The position numbers and the translations under genes were made by a program. Below the pieces are notes generated by a model. It was not told the DNA's origin. It saw nothing but the letters and a program-made list of their open reading frames with translations, and did no database searches. This document shows, piece after piece, positions 55,045 through 63,855 of a stretch of 64,000 bases of DNA (its first letter is position 1; each line of letters opens with the position of its first letter). The stretch covers positions 19,876 to 83,875 of the forward strand of contig DASXFN010000085.1 of the NCBI GenBank assembly GCA_036489565.1, read 5' to 3'. Origin of the DNA: JAICKN01 sp036489565 (GTDB lineage: Bacteria; Acidobacteriota; Terriglobia; Terriglobales; Acidobacteriaceae).

Positions 55045-55779
55045 TGCATACTCCCCCGGAGTTAGTTCCCGCCCCTGGGTGAGGCGGTCACTTTAAAATT
55101 GCTACCACTCTTAAGATTTGCCTTTCGGCTGGGCCAGTAGAATTGCTGTACTGTTTTTCATAGCATGAACCTTGCCAAGACCCCTGCTAAATGGCAAAAA
55201 GTTGCAAGTTTTTTCCACAATGACGCCAAAAAGCCGGCCGGACGCGGCATCTAACCGATTGGTGCCTGGAAATGCACCAAAACTAAACAGAACAATTTTG
55301 CTGGAAATCCAAGGAAACAGAGCATTCAAGGTGCTCGCCCAGGATTCTGTGCCGACCGGAGGCATTCTTTCGTTTCCCCGGCGCAGTCGCGGAATTTCTT
55401 TTGTCCTCTCCATGGATTCGTGAGATCAAGTCACATCCAAGGTTGTCCACGAGCAATCTAGGCCAATCGCCTTAGGTCAAATTTCCATCTATTTCAATTG
55501 TCAGTGGAAGTTATTACCCTGTGCGGAATGACAGGGTCCTTGTCGCGGATTTTCCGATTGCTTACTTCAAGCATAGCAGTTCGCAAGGTGAAAATGGGAC
55601 ATGTCGGCTCGGGATATATTCTCCCTTGAATCATCAACTTCCGGAAAATGACGCTTCGTCGGGGTCTTGACAAAATGCCCGCCCCTGTCTCGATACCGGA
55701 CTTTTAAGAATCACCTGCGCTTCCCACGAAGGTTTGTTTTACACTTGGTCTTTCGCTTTACACTCGCTCCAAGGTGCGC
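55045..55779. other. Intergenic region before the glycosyltransferase gene
   Basis: A 735-base gap. Two small opposite-strand frames (about 55111-55423) are not convincing. TTGACA (55667-55672) is a possible -35 element of the downstream gene but no matching -10 was found. Nothing else recognised. Confidence 0.4.
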
Positions 55780-56562
55780 ATGCCCCCGAAAGTTTCTGTC
55801 GTCATGCCGGTCTATAACGAACGCGCAACCCTGCGCACAGTCGTGGAGCGCGTGTTGGCCGTTCCCGACATGAATCTGGAATTGATCTGCGTGGATGACG
55901 GCTCGAAAGATGAATCTCGAGCAATACTGGCCGACCTGGAAAAACAGCATCCCGAGATCCGCGTCATTCTGCAGCCCAAGAATATGGGCAAGGGCGCGGC
56001 CCTGCAGCGCGGCATCCGCGAGGCCACCGGAGAATTTGTCCTGATTCAGGACGCCGACCTGGAATACGATCCCTGCGATTACCCGTTGCTTCTGGATCCA
56101 CTCATTCAGAACAAAGCCGACGTAGTTTACGGCTCGCGTTTTCTTGGCGCCGCGCCGCATCGCGTTCTTTACTTTTGGCACTCGGTGGGGAACAAGCTGC
56201 TGACTTTGATTTCCAACTGCCTGACGAACATCAACCTCACGGACATGGAGACCTGCTACAAAGCCTTCCGCCGCGATGTCATCCAGTCCATCCCGCTGGA
56301 AGAGCACCGCTTCGGCTTTGAGCCGGAGATCACGGTGAAAGTCGCCAAACGCCATTTGCGGATTTACGAAGTCGGCATCAGCTATTGGGGCCGCACCTAC
56401 GAAGAAGGCAAAAAAATCGGATGGAAAGATGGCGTGCGCGCGTTGTGGGTGATGCTGAAGTATGCAGTCAAAGAGCCTGTAACGCAACCGCAGCATTTGA
56501 TTGAAGCGGAAAAGAGCCTTCACCCGGTCATCCCAGAAGATTCGCTCAGCGCAAGAAATTAA
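55780..56562 (+). CDS. Family-2 glycosyltransferase (dolichyl-phosphate mannose synthase-like)
   Basis: GT-A fold: KVSVVMPVYNERATLRTVVERVL for the nucleotide site, CVDDGSKDESRAIL with the first Asp pair, KGAALQRGIREATGEFVLIQDADLEYDP with the DAD metal motif, then YGSRFL and a C-terminal TDMETCYKAFRRD. It has no membrane helix, unlike GtrB-type members, so it should be a soluble or peripheral enzyme that transfers a sugar to a lipid phosphate or glycan. ATG 55780 has AAGG five bases upstream; the GTG two codons before is possible. Confidence 0.9.
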   Translation: MPPKVSVVMPVYNERATLRTVVERVLAVPDMNLELICVDDGSKDESRAILADLEKQHPEIRVILQPKNMGKGAALQRGIREATGEFVLIQDADLEYDPCDYPLLLDPLIQNKADVVYGSRFLGAAPHRVLYFWHSVGNKLLTLISNCLTNINLTDMETCYKAFRRDVIQSIPLEEHRFGFEPEITVKVAKRHLRIYEVGISYWGRTYEEGKKIGWKDGVRALWVMLKYAVKEPVTQPQHLIEAEKSLHPVIPEDSLSARN

Positions 56563-56879
56563 AATCTAGGAGTTCAGTATTTTTCGAGATATGCTCCGAC
56601 ATTCCTCCAGCAGACGCTCTCAGACCACAAAGTAAAACCTTGCATTCTGATCGGGCACGCCCATTTTTTCTGACTTTCACCGCAAACTAAGTTAAACCAC
56701 CTAGGCAAAAACAGTTTTATAGAAATCTATACATATTTAGACTTGCGCCGCTTCCGAACTGAAGTACAATCCTCCGAATTTCAAGCCGTTACAGAGACCG
56801 CAGTGAGCGTTTGTTCACCCAACTGCTCGATCTGCTGTCGAGGACGGTTGCCACTTTCAGTCTATGCAAGGAGAAATTT
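56563..56879. other. Intergenic region before the lipoprotein gene
   Basis: A 317-base gap. It includes a perfect inverted repeat TATAGA-AA-TCTATA (56718-56731), a possible operator or -10 region. The ribosome site AAGGAG (56870-56875) lies just before the ATG at 56880. Nothing else recognised. Confidence 0.4.
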
Positions 56880-58499
56880 ATGCAGGTTGTGTTTCCAACA
56901 AGCGGGAGAAACGACTCGCGGACTTCACTTTGCTACAAGGCCGCATTCTTCCTGATGCTAGCAATCATGGCGTTGCTTTTTTCAAGCTGCGGATTCAGTA
57001 GCATGACGAACGCTGCACCATCTGGCCCAACTTTCCGCGGAAACACAAACGTTACCGTGCTCTTGTCGAGCACCGCGAATGATGAACTGGCCCAATTCAG
57101 CATAGTTTTTCAAAACATAACCCTCACCAGCGAATCGGGAAAAACTGTAACGTTGTTTTCCGGAACGCAGGGGGCTGAATTCATTGGGATTAACGGCAAC
57201 GCGCTTCCACTCACCACGGCCCTTATTCCGCAAGGCATTTACACTGCGGCCAATGTGACGCTCGGGAGCGCTCAATTCACTTGCGAGACACTGAGCCCTG
57301 TGAATGGCGGCATCGCCTCCAGCGTATTTGCCTATGGACATGTTCCGGCGGACCACATCAGTATGAATCTCGCTTCCCCCCTCACAATCACAGGCAACGC
57401 AGCCGGTCTACAACTCAACCTTCTTGTTTCGCAGTCGGCATCCTACTCAACCTGTTTTGGAGCGAATAGCACCACTTTTGCAATCACCCCGACTTTTGCG
57501 GTCACCCCAGTCAACTTCGCGGCCCAACCGACAAACCCGGAGAACGGTAAGATTCTTGGCCTTCAGGGAGAAATTGCAGCTTCGAACTCCGCCACAAACT
57601 TCACCCTCACTGAAGCGCAAACCGGATTAACTTGCCCTTGCCCTGGTTTGAATACACTGAATTTCACAACCAGCAGCAACACCGTATTCCAGGAAGCAGG
57701 GAATTCATCTTCCTTTTCCGCAGGCACACTGTTGGATATGGACGCCGCAATTCAACCGGATGGTTCGCTCCTTGCCACGCGCATCGCAACCTACGATCCG
57801 GCAGCTGCTACCGCAATTACCGGGCCGATCATGCATGTTGATGAGGGAACAAGCCCACAGATATTCGCGAGTTTTACGCGGCAGGACCTGACTAGCTCTG
57901 AAATTATATCTCCTGTTGTCTCCAGCGGCTCTATTCTCAGCACCACAGTTCTTCAACCCTCGGGGCAATTCAATAATCTGAGCGCTCTGCCATTTGTCGC
58001 CAGCTTTACGTCCGCCAACATGGTGGCGGGACAAAACATCTCAGTATTTTCGAATCCGGTGAACAGCACTCAATCCAATGCGATCGTACTTATGCCTCAA
58101 ACGATCAATGGGACCGTGGTGGACTCATCCCCCAGTGGAAACTTTACTGATTACACGGTCACTTTGGCGTCGACCGATCTGTTTCCAACACTAGCGGTCC
58201 AGTTCGGACAGGCAACTTTACTAAACAGTCCAAATAAGGTTGAAGTCTACGTGGACAGTAATGCTCAACTATTGAATACACAAACTCTTGGGCTGGGCAG
58301 CACGTTGCGCTTCTATGGGCTTGTGTTTAATGACAATGGAACATTGCGGATGGATTGCGCGCAGGTGAATGACGGAGTGACGGCATCTTCCGAAACGAAC
58401 GCGGTGAGGCAACCAACATCTGGCGCCGTTCGGACAGTCCGCCTTACGAATGCAGGCGTGATTCAGCAGACGTTTATGGCTTATCCCGCTCAAAAATAG
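56880..58499 (+). CDS. Large lipoprotein with DUF4382-like and DUF5666-like domains
   Basis: The lipobox LLFSSC places the lipidated Cys at residue 37. The N-terminal part (NVTVLLSSTANDELAQFSIVFQNITLTSESGKTVTLFSGTQG) has a DUF4382 look. It continues with repeats of a small beta-domain resembling DUF5666 (ILGLQGEIAASNSATNFTLTEAQTG..., SGNFTDYTVTLASTDLFPTLAVQFGQATLL). It is a surface or periplasmic beta-rich protein of about 540 residues. ATG 56880 has AAGGAG four bases upstream. It may bind other envelope parts; no activity is known. Confidence 0.72.
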   Translation: MQVVFPTSGRNDSRTSLCYKAAFFLMLAIMALLFSSCGFSSMTNAAPSGPTFRGNTNVTVLLSSTANDELAQFSIVFQNITLTSESGKTVTLFSGTQGAEFIGINGNALPLTTALIPQGIYTAANVTLGSAQFTCETLSPVNGGIASSVFAYGHVPADHISMNLASPLTITGNAAGLQLNLLVSQSASYSTCFGANSTTFAITPTFAVTPVNFAAQPTNPENGKILGLQGEIAASNSATNFTLTEAQTGLTCPCPGLNTLNFTTSSNTVFQEAGNSSSFSAGTLLDMDAAIQPDGSLLATRIATYDPAAATAITGPIMHVDEGTSPQIFASFTRQDLTSSEIISPVVSSGSILSTTVLQPSGQFNNLSALPFVASFTSANMVAGQNISVFSNPVNSTQSNAIVLMPQTINGTVVDSSPSGNFTDYTVTLASTDLFPTLAVQFGQATLLNSPNKVEVYVDSNAQLLNTQTLGLGSTLRFYGLVFNDNGTLRMDCAQVNDGVTASSETNAVRQPTSGAVRTVRLTNAGVIQQTFMAYPAQK

Positions 58500-58807
58500 A
58501 AACCAGGCTTGCCCGAGTATGTACCAAGTTATTCAGAAATACCAACGACTTGATATGTCTCTGTTTGCTGGCCCGGATAAAGAAATTGATACTCAGTGCT
58601 GAATTTGTACGGAACCTTATGCTCATCTTTTAACGATTTTCGCTTTGTAGTCGCCGGGCATCAATAACCCCTGGCGTGCACTGCTCACGAGCATTAGTTT
58701 TTTTCGTCAATCGCGGCTCCCAACTTTAGGGCTGACCTGTCCGTTCGATTGAATGCTGAACGAAGAAACATGCGCGGTGAGCGTGTATGACGCTGGATTA
58801 TTGGGGT

Positions 58808-59099
58808 GGCAGGCTGGCCCACCTTTTCGTTTTTTGTCACAATCACTCCTATTGAGGCTGCTCCATCCCTTCGACTTCGCTCAGGGCAGGCTCTTGCGCG
58901 GTTTTCGCAAGGGTGGGATGCTAGTCCGCAGAAACTATAGCAGGGGATGAATGTCCAGGGAGAATAACAAAATTTCGGAATGTCATTGGATCGCCGCAAC
59001 TTTCCGAGCCCTTGCCTCCCACCCTTCGCAAAGTACGCGAAGGATGGGGCAGCCTCAATAGGAATGATATTGAAAACGAAAGGGTGAACCAGCCCGCCC
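58808..59099. repeat. Large imperfect inverted-repeat element (MITE-like)
   Basis: The arms (about 58808-58873 and 59038-59099) are inverted copies of about 65 bases, with several mismatches, centred on TTCCTATTGAGGCTGC. A second inverted pair inside (TTTCGCAAGGGTGGGA near 58903, TCCCACCCTTCGCAAAG near 59018) extends the hairpin. There is no coding gene inside; it looks like a non-autonomous mobile repeat. The 300 bases before it (58500-58807) hold nothing recognised. Confidence 0.6.
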
Positions 59100-59254
59100 A
59101 TGTCATCCCTCGCCTTAGCGAGGGACCTTACGAAGGTTCGCAGCGTTGATGCTGTTGTGAAGAAATCACCACCTGCCGCTCTTATACCGCGTCGCCGCTT
59201 TCATCCGTCGTAAGGTCCCTCCGCTTTCGCTGCGCTCCAGCGTCGGGATGACAT
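59099..59254. repeat. Second inverted-repeat element, abutting the first
   Basis: CATGTCATCCCTCGCCTTAG (59099-59118) onward to TTACGA (59127-59132) is inverted in TCGTAAGGTCCCTC (59208-59221) and CGTCGGGATGACATG (59240-59254). The pair makes a palindromic unit of about 156 bases, which starts at the last base of the first element. It has no coding content. Confidence 0.6.
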
Positions 59255-59377
59255 GCTTATGGGGTGCACCGTGATCTTAGACAAAGTGCCGTCGCAAAAA
59301 TCGCCGCGTCCGCACGACTAACCCACTTGCCCCCACGCTGCCGTTAAACTACTCTGGCACGGCATCCAGGAGACCAT

Positions 59378-60427
59378 GTGAAACTTAAACCTGTCCTCAT
59401 TGTTGTTTTTGCCTGTATTCTTTCGTCCGCTTTATACGCCCAGTCCGCTCAACAGGATTCCGCGACATTTGATGCTGATGGCACCGCACACATCACGCGA
59501 ATTGTTCCCATGCCGCAAACCATCAGTCCCGAGGCGCAAAAGTGGCTGGAGTCTTTAACGCACAATCAACATGGCACGCAAACTCTCGCGCAGCGCCGAG
59601 CCGGCACGGACGCGTGGCGAGCGCGCCAGTCTGCCGTTGCGAAAAAGCTTTTTCCCGTCAACATCGAGCAGAAGACGATTGCCGGCGTACCCACCGACAT
59701 CATCACGCCGATTTCCATGCCGGAAGCCAATCGCGATCTTGTGCTTATCAATTTGCACGGCGGCGGATTTAATTCTGATTCCGGTTCACAGATCGAGGGC
59801 GACCCCATTGCCAACCTGGCGAAGATCAAAGTCGTAGGAGTCTATTACCGGCTTGCCCCGGAACATCCATTTCCCGCGGCGGTGGACGACGTAATCGCCG
59901 TGTATAAGGAGCTGCTTAAAACATACAAGCCGCACAACATTGGAATCTTCGGGACCTCGGCGGGGGCAATCCTGAGCGCGGAAGTCGCGGTGAGGATCAA
60001 GCAATTGAATCTGCCTCTTCCCGCGGCAATTGGATTCTTTTCCGGCCTTGCCGATTTCAGCCGCCCCGGAGATTCATGGCAGTTGTTTACGCTGAACGGA
60101 TTTCCTGGTGCGCTTCAGCCTACGTATCCTGATAAACTCCCCGACGATCAGTATGCGGGAAAAACAGACAGAAAAAATCCCGTGCTGTCGCCGTTGTTCG
60201 CGGACCTCCATGGAATGCCGCCCACTCTGCTTGTTACCGGCACGCGCGACATTTTGTTGAGCGGCACAAGTATTTTTGACCGCGCGCTCCTCGCAGCAGG
60301 AGACGATGCGCAACTGGTGGTCTTCGAGGCCATGCCGCATGCCTTCTGGTATCACTTTGAATTTCCCGAGACCAACGAAGCGCTCAACCTGATGGCGAAA
60401 TTCTTTGACGAAAAGCTTGGGCACTAG
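59378..60427 (+). CDS. Secreted alpha/beta hydrolase (HSL-type esterase), copy 1
   Basis: Signal peptide (VLIVVFACILSSALYAQ), then the alpha/beta-hydrolase-3 fold of the hormone-sensitive-lipase group: oxyanion loop LHGGGFNSDSG, RLAPEHPFPAAVDD, nucleophile elbow GTSAGA (Ser), TGTRDILLS (Asp) and MPHAFWYHF (His). All catalytic residues are present, so it should hydrolyse short esters, perhaps an acylated sugar or plant ester, in the periplasm. GTG 59378 has AGGAG five bases upstream. The next gene, two bases after its stop, is a close paralogue, so the pair arose by tandem duplication and is probably one operon. Confidence 0.88.
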   Translation: MKLKPVLIVVFACILSSALYAQSAQQDSATFDADGTAHITRIVPMPQTISPEAQKWLESLTHNQHGTQTLAQRRAGTDAWRARQSAVAKKLFPVNIEQKTIAGVPTDIITPISMPEANRDLVLINLHGGGFNSDSGSQIEGDPIANLAKIKVVGVYYRLAPEHPFPAAVDDVIAVYKELLKTYKPHNIGIFGTSAGAILSAEVAVRIKQLNLPLPAAIGFFSGLADFSRPGDSWQLFTLNGFPGALQPTYPDKLPDDQYAGKTDRKNPVLSPLFADLHGMPPTLLVTGTRDILLSGTSIFDRALLAAGDDAQLVVFEAMPHAFWYHFEFPETNEALNLMAKFFDEKLGH

Positions 60428-60429
60428 AC

Positions 60430-61515
60430 ATGAAATTTCAAAAGCCATCCAAGCAGCAGAAAATATTTTTTGGTTCTATCGTCTCGGCCTTCGTTCTCTG
60501 CGCGATCGCAGCCGCGCAAACTGCTACCAACGCACCGCAAGATTCCGCGACATTCGATGCCGACGGCACGGCGCACATCACGCGAGTTGTCCCCATGCCC
60601 CAAACCGTTAGCCCCGAAGCGCAAAAGTGGCTGGCGTCGCTGGCGGAACATCTGCATGGGCAGCAGACGCTTGCCGAACGGCGTGCTGGCACTGACGCAT
60701 GGCGCGCGCGGAATTCCGCGGAGGCAGAGAAGCTTTATCCGGTGCATATTGAAGAGAAAACAATCGCCGGCATCCGCACCGACGTCATCACGCCGCTGGA
60801 AACTCCGGAGGCAAACCGCGACCTGGTGCTGATCAACCTGCACGGCGGAGGATTCAATTCTGATTCCGGTTCGCGCATTGAAGGTGTGCCCATCGCGAAT
60901 CTGGCGAAGATCAAAGTGATTGGCGTTTATTACCGGCTCGCTCCTGAGCATCCATTTCCCGCGGCGGTCGAGGATGTAGTCGCGGTTTATAAAGAGTTGC
61001 TCAAAACTTACAAGCCGCGCAACATCGGGATTTACGGAACCTCCGCGGGCGCTACTCTTACGGGAGAAGTCGCCGTCCAGTTAAAGCAGTCGGGCCTGCC
61101 ATTGCCGGGCGCGCTTGGCATTTTTTCCACGCATTCTGATTACAGCCGCCCCGGGGACTCCTACCAGTTATTCACGCTGAGTGGTTTCCCCGGTATGCTT
61201 GCGCCCCGATATGTGGATGGTCCTTCGCCCGATGAGATGTATGTGGGTCATTCGAACCGGAAGAATCCGGTGCTCTCTCCCATTTTTGCTGACCTGCGGG
61301 GAATGCCGCCCGCTTTGTTGGTTACGGGCACGCGCGATCTGCTCTTGAGTGACACCGCTCACTTGCATCGCGCTCTGCTTGCCGCCGGGGACGACGCGCA
61401 ACTGGTGGTCTTTGAGGCCATGCCGCACGCCTTTTGGTATAACTTCCAGCTTCCTGAAACAAAAGAAGCTCTGGGTTTGATGGCCAAATTCTTTGATGAA
61501 AAACTCGGCCGCTGA
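60430..61515 (+). CDS. Secreted alpha/beta hydrolase (HSL-type esterase), copy 2
   Basis: Tandem paralogue of the preceding gene, starting two bases after its stop. Signal peptide (FFGSIVSAFVLCAIAAAQ), LHGGGFNSDSG, RLAPEHPFPAAVED, GTSAGATL, TGTRDLLLSD and MPHAFWYNF show the same full catalytic set. Copy 2 differs most in the segment between the nucleophile and the Asp (STHSDYSRPGDSYQLFTLSGF, PRYVDGPSPDEMY), which lines the acyl pocket, so substrates may differ. ATG 60430 is at the head of the frame. Confidence 0.88.
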   Translation: MKFQKPSKQQKIFFGSIVSAFVLCAIAAAQTATNAPQDSATFDADGTAHITRVVPMPQTVSPEAQKWLASLAEHLHGQQTLAERRAGTDAWRARNSAEAEKLYPVHIEEKTIAGIRTDVITPLETPEANRDLVLINLHGGGFNSDSGSRIEGVPIANLAKIKVIGVYYRLAPEHPFPAAVEDVVAVYKELLKTYKPRNIGIYGTSAGATLTGEVAVQLKQSGLPLPGALGIFSTHSDYSRPGDSYQLFTLSGFPGMLAPRYVDGPSPDEMYVGHSNRKNPVLSPIFADLRGMPPALLVTGTRDLLLSDTAHLHRALLAAGDDAQLVVFEAMPHAFWYNFQLPETKEALGLMAKFFDEKLGR

Positions 61516-61615
61516 AATATCTGAGTCGCCGGCCCATGGTTTGTTTTTTCCATAGGCGCGGCGTATATTAACAGTGAACCTGTTGTGGAGTACCAAGATT
61601 TGGCGGAACACACCG

Positions 61616-61636
61616 GTGGGCGCAAGCCCACTTTTT
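61616..61636 (+). terminator. Hairpin with T-run in the rimP leader
   Basis: GTGGGC-GCAA-GCCCAC (61616-61631) with a GNRA tetraloop is followed by TTTTT (61632-61636), 50 bases before rimP. It could end the hydrolase operon or act as a rimP leader attenuator, since such GCCCAC-TTTT hairpins often precede rimP-nusA operons. Confidence 0.65.
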
Positions 61637-61685
61637 AGTTGCTCCAAACTTTACCCGCTGCGGCAGCAGCCAAGTGGCTGGTTTT

Positions 61686-62180
61686 ATGGGATTTGAACTC
61701 GAGCGGGTGCGTGAAATTGTAGAGCGGGTGGCGGCTTCCAGCGGTTTGGAAGTGGTGGAAATAGACCTGCGTGGTTCGGGCAAGGCCCAAATGCTGCGCA
61801 TCTTTATTGATAAGCCGCAGGGGGTCACGCACGAAGACTGCGCGAGCCTGAGCCGCGAAGTGGGGACCATCCTTGAAGTGGAGGATGCGGCCCCGCCGGG
61901 GTCTTACGTTCTGGAAGTTTCTTCTCCGGGACTGGACCGGAAGCTGGTGCGTCCCGCGGATTATGAGCGGTTCACGGGAAGCCGGATTAAATTGGCGATG
62001 CGCCAGCCGGTGAACGGCAATCGCTTTTTGGAAGGCCGGCTGGAGAGTTTTCACGACGGCAAACTGGTTCTGGAACTGGGCGGAGCACGAAAGAAATCCC
62101 GCGCGGCGCAGGAAGAATCCAAGAAGCTCGAAATTAGTCTGGCTGAAGTAGAAAAGGCGAACCTGGTTCCGGAGTTTTAA
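61686..62180 (+). CDS. rimP: Ribosome maturation factor RimP
   Basis: Needed for maturation of the small ribosomal subunit. The N-terminal domain shows FELERVREIVERVAASSGLEVVEIDLRGSGKAQMLRIFIDKPQGVTHEDCASLSREVGTILE; the middle part has YVLEVSSPGLDRKLVRPADYERFTGSRI, the hallmark of the family. The C-terminal domain is short and ends in a Lys/Glu-rich helix. ATG 61686 begins the conserved domain; a GTG 12 bases earlier is possible. It heads the rimP-nusA-infB operon as in most bacteria. Confidence 0.95.
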   Translation: MGFELERVREIVERVAASSGLEVVEIDLRGSGKAQMLRIFIDKPQGVTHEDCASLSREVGTILEVEDAAPPGSYVLEVSSPGLDRKLVRPADYERFTGSRIKLAMRQPVNGNRFLEGRLESFHDGKLVLELGGARKKSRAAQEESKKLEISLAEVEKANLVPEF

Positions 62181-62261
62181 GCGCCGGAGTTTTAAAGCCA
62201 CGGAATTTTGCCACGGAATTTTGAGTTTCATCAGACCTGGAATTTATAACGGAATATTTTT

Positions 62262-63767
62262 ATGGCAAGTGAGCTCTATAACACGATTGATGCATTGAGC
62301 CGCGAAAAGGGAATTGACCCCAAGATCGTCGTCGGCGCCGTGGAAGACGCGATTGTTGTCGCCACCCGGAAGTATTACAAGACGCAGGAAAACCTGCGTG
62401 CCGAGTTGGATAAGGAAACGGGAAAGATCCGGGCGTTTGCCGTCAGGATGGTGGTGGAAACGCCGGAGCAGGTAGAAGACCCACTGCAACAAATCACTTT
62501 GGAAGACGCGCGTAAGCTGAATGCGAACGCTGAAATCGGCGGCGAGTTACAGATTCCCAAGGAGACCGAGGGAATCCTGGGCCGCATCGCGGCGCAACTT
62601 GCAAAGCAGGTGATCTTCCAGAAAGTGCGCGAAGCGGAGCGCGACACGGTTTACAACGAGTACATTGGCCGCGTCGGCGAAGTTGTAAACGCGATGGTAA
62701 AGCGCGTCGAAGGGCCGGATGTGATTTTCGACATCGGCAAGGCCGAAGCGCGCATGCCGCGCAAAGAGCAGTCGCGGTTGGAATCATTCGCCGTCGGCGA
62801 GCGCGTGCGCGCAGTGATTGCGCGAGTAGAGCGGGCCTCGAAAGGCCCGGGCGTTGTGGTTTCACGCGCCGTGCCGGAGCTTGTATCGAACCTGTTCCAG
62901 ACGGAAGTTCCGGAAATTTACGATGGAACGGTAGTGATTCGCGCCATCGCAAGGGAAGCGGGCGAACGAACGAAAATCGCCGTCATGTCCAAGGACAAAG
63001 ACGTAGATCCGGTCGGTGCCTGCGTAGGCATGAAAGGCATGCGCGTGCAGTCCATCATCCGCGAACTGCGCGGAGAGAAAATTGACATCATTGAATACCA
63101 CGAAGATCCGGTGACCTTCGCGGAAAAAGCGCTGCAACCGGCCAAGGTCAGTAAAGTCAGCGTGGTGGATGCCGCCGACAAGCATTTGGAAGTAGTCGTG
63201 GACGACACGCAGCTCTCGCTCGCGATCGGCAAAAAAGGCCAGAACGTGCGGCTGGCGGCGAAGTTGCTGGGCTGGAAGATTGACATTAAGAGCGAGGAAG
63301 AAAAACGCCAGGAAGTGGAGCAGCAGATGTCGCAGATGATTGTGCCGACGTCCACTCCGCTTGAGAATGTTCCCGACCTGGGCGAAGGCATAGTAGAGAA
63401 GCTTGGCGCTGCAGGCATCACAACAGTGGAAGCCCTGGCCGATATGACTCCGGAACAATTGGAGGACATTGAAGGAATCGGGCCGAAGACGGTGGAAAAA
63501 ATCAGCCTGGCGGTCAATAATTACTTTGCCAGCCTGGAAGGCGTAGCGGAAGAACCTCAAGAAGTTGCAGGCGACGAAGCCGCTGGAGAACAATCTGCGG
63601 GCGATGTTGCGGTTGAGGCCGCCGGCGAGGTTGCTGTCGAGGAAAACGCAAGCGGAGAAGAATCCGCGGGACAAGACATTGCGGCCTCCGCCGAGCAGAG
63701 CGAAGAAATTCCTGAAGAAGCGGCACAGCCGGAAGAAGCGCCGGCTGCGTCTGAGGACAAGGGTTAA
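62262..63767 (+). CDS. nusA: Transcription termination/antitermination factor NusA
   Basis: Binds RNA polymerase to control pausing and termination. Domain order: N-terminal RNAP-binding domain (LYNTIDALSREKGIDPKIVVGAVEDAI), S1 domain (about 135-200, GRVGEVVNAMVKRVEGPDVIFDIGKAEA), two KH domains (ELRGEKIDIIEYHEDPVTFAEKALQPAKV; QLSLAIGKKGQNVRLAAKLLGWKIDI), then a helix-hairpin-helix repeat (GEGIVEKLGAAGITTVEALADMTPEQLEDIEGIGPKTVEKI) and an acidic Ala/Glu tail. Length is 501 residues, normal for NusA with an added C-terminal domain. No ylxR gene lies between it and infB. Confidence 0.96.
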   Translation: MASELYNTIDALSREKGIDPKIVVGAVEDAIVVATRKYYKTQENLRAELDKETGKIRAFAVRMVVETPEQVEDPLQQITLEDARKLNANAEIGGELQIPKETEGILGRIAAQLAKQVIFQKVREAERDTVYNEYIGRVGEVVNAMVKRVEGPDVIFDIGKAEARMPRKEQSRLESFAVGERVRAVIARVERASKGPGVVVSRAVPELVSNLFQTEVPEIYDGTVVIRAIAREAGERTKIAVMSKDKDVDPVGACVGMKGMRVQSIIRELRGEKIDIIEYHEDPVTFAEKALQPAKVSKVSVVDAADKHLEVVVDDTQLSLAIGKKGQNVRLAAKLLGWKIDIKSEEEKRQEVEQQMSQMIVPTSTPLENVPDLGEGIVEKLGAAGITTVEALADMTPEQLEDIEGIGPKTVEKISLAVNNYFASLEGVAEEPQEVAGDEAAGEQSAGDVAVEAAGEVAVEENASGEESAGQDIAASAEQSEEIPEEAAQPEEAPAASEDKG

Positions 63768-63855
63768 TTTATGCCTGGCGACGGGCAGACTGTAACTGAT
63801 GCCGTGGGGTTCCGATGAAGACTTAACGGAACAGTTCGGAGAAAATCGAGGACGG

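Noticed and set aside
55111..55423. Two opposite overlapping frames of about 83 and 100 residues.
   Set aside because: Neither has a ribosome site or recognisable motif, and they overlap one another, so they are probably chance frames.
58694..59101. A 135-residue minus-strand frame containing ACPERSRR.
   Set aside because: The motif is a familiar by-product of translating intergenic repeats, and the frame spans the inverted-repeat element.
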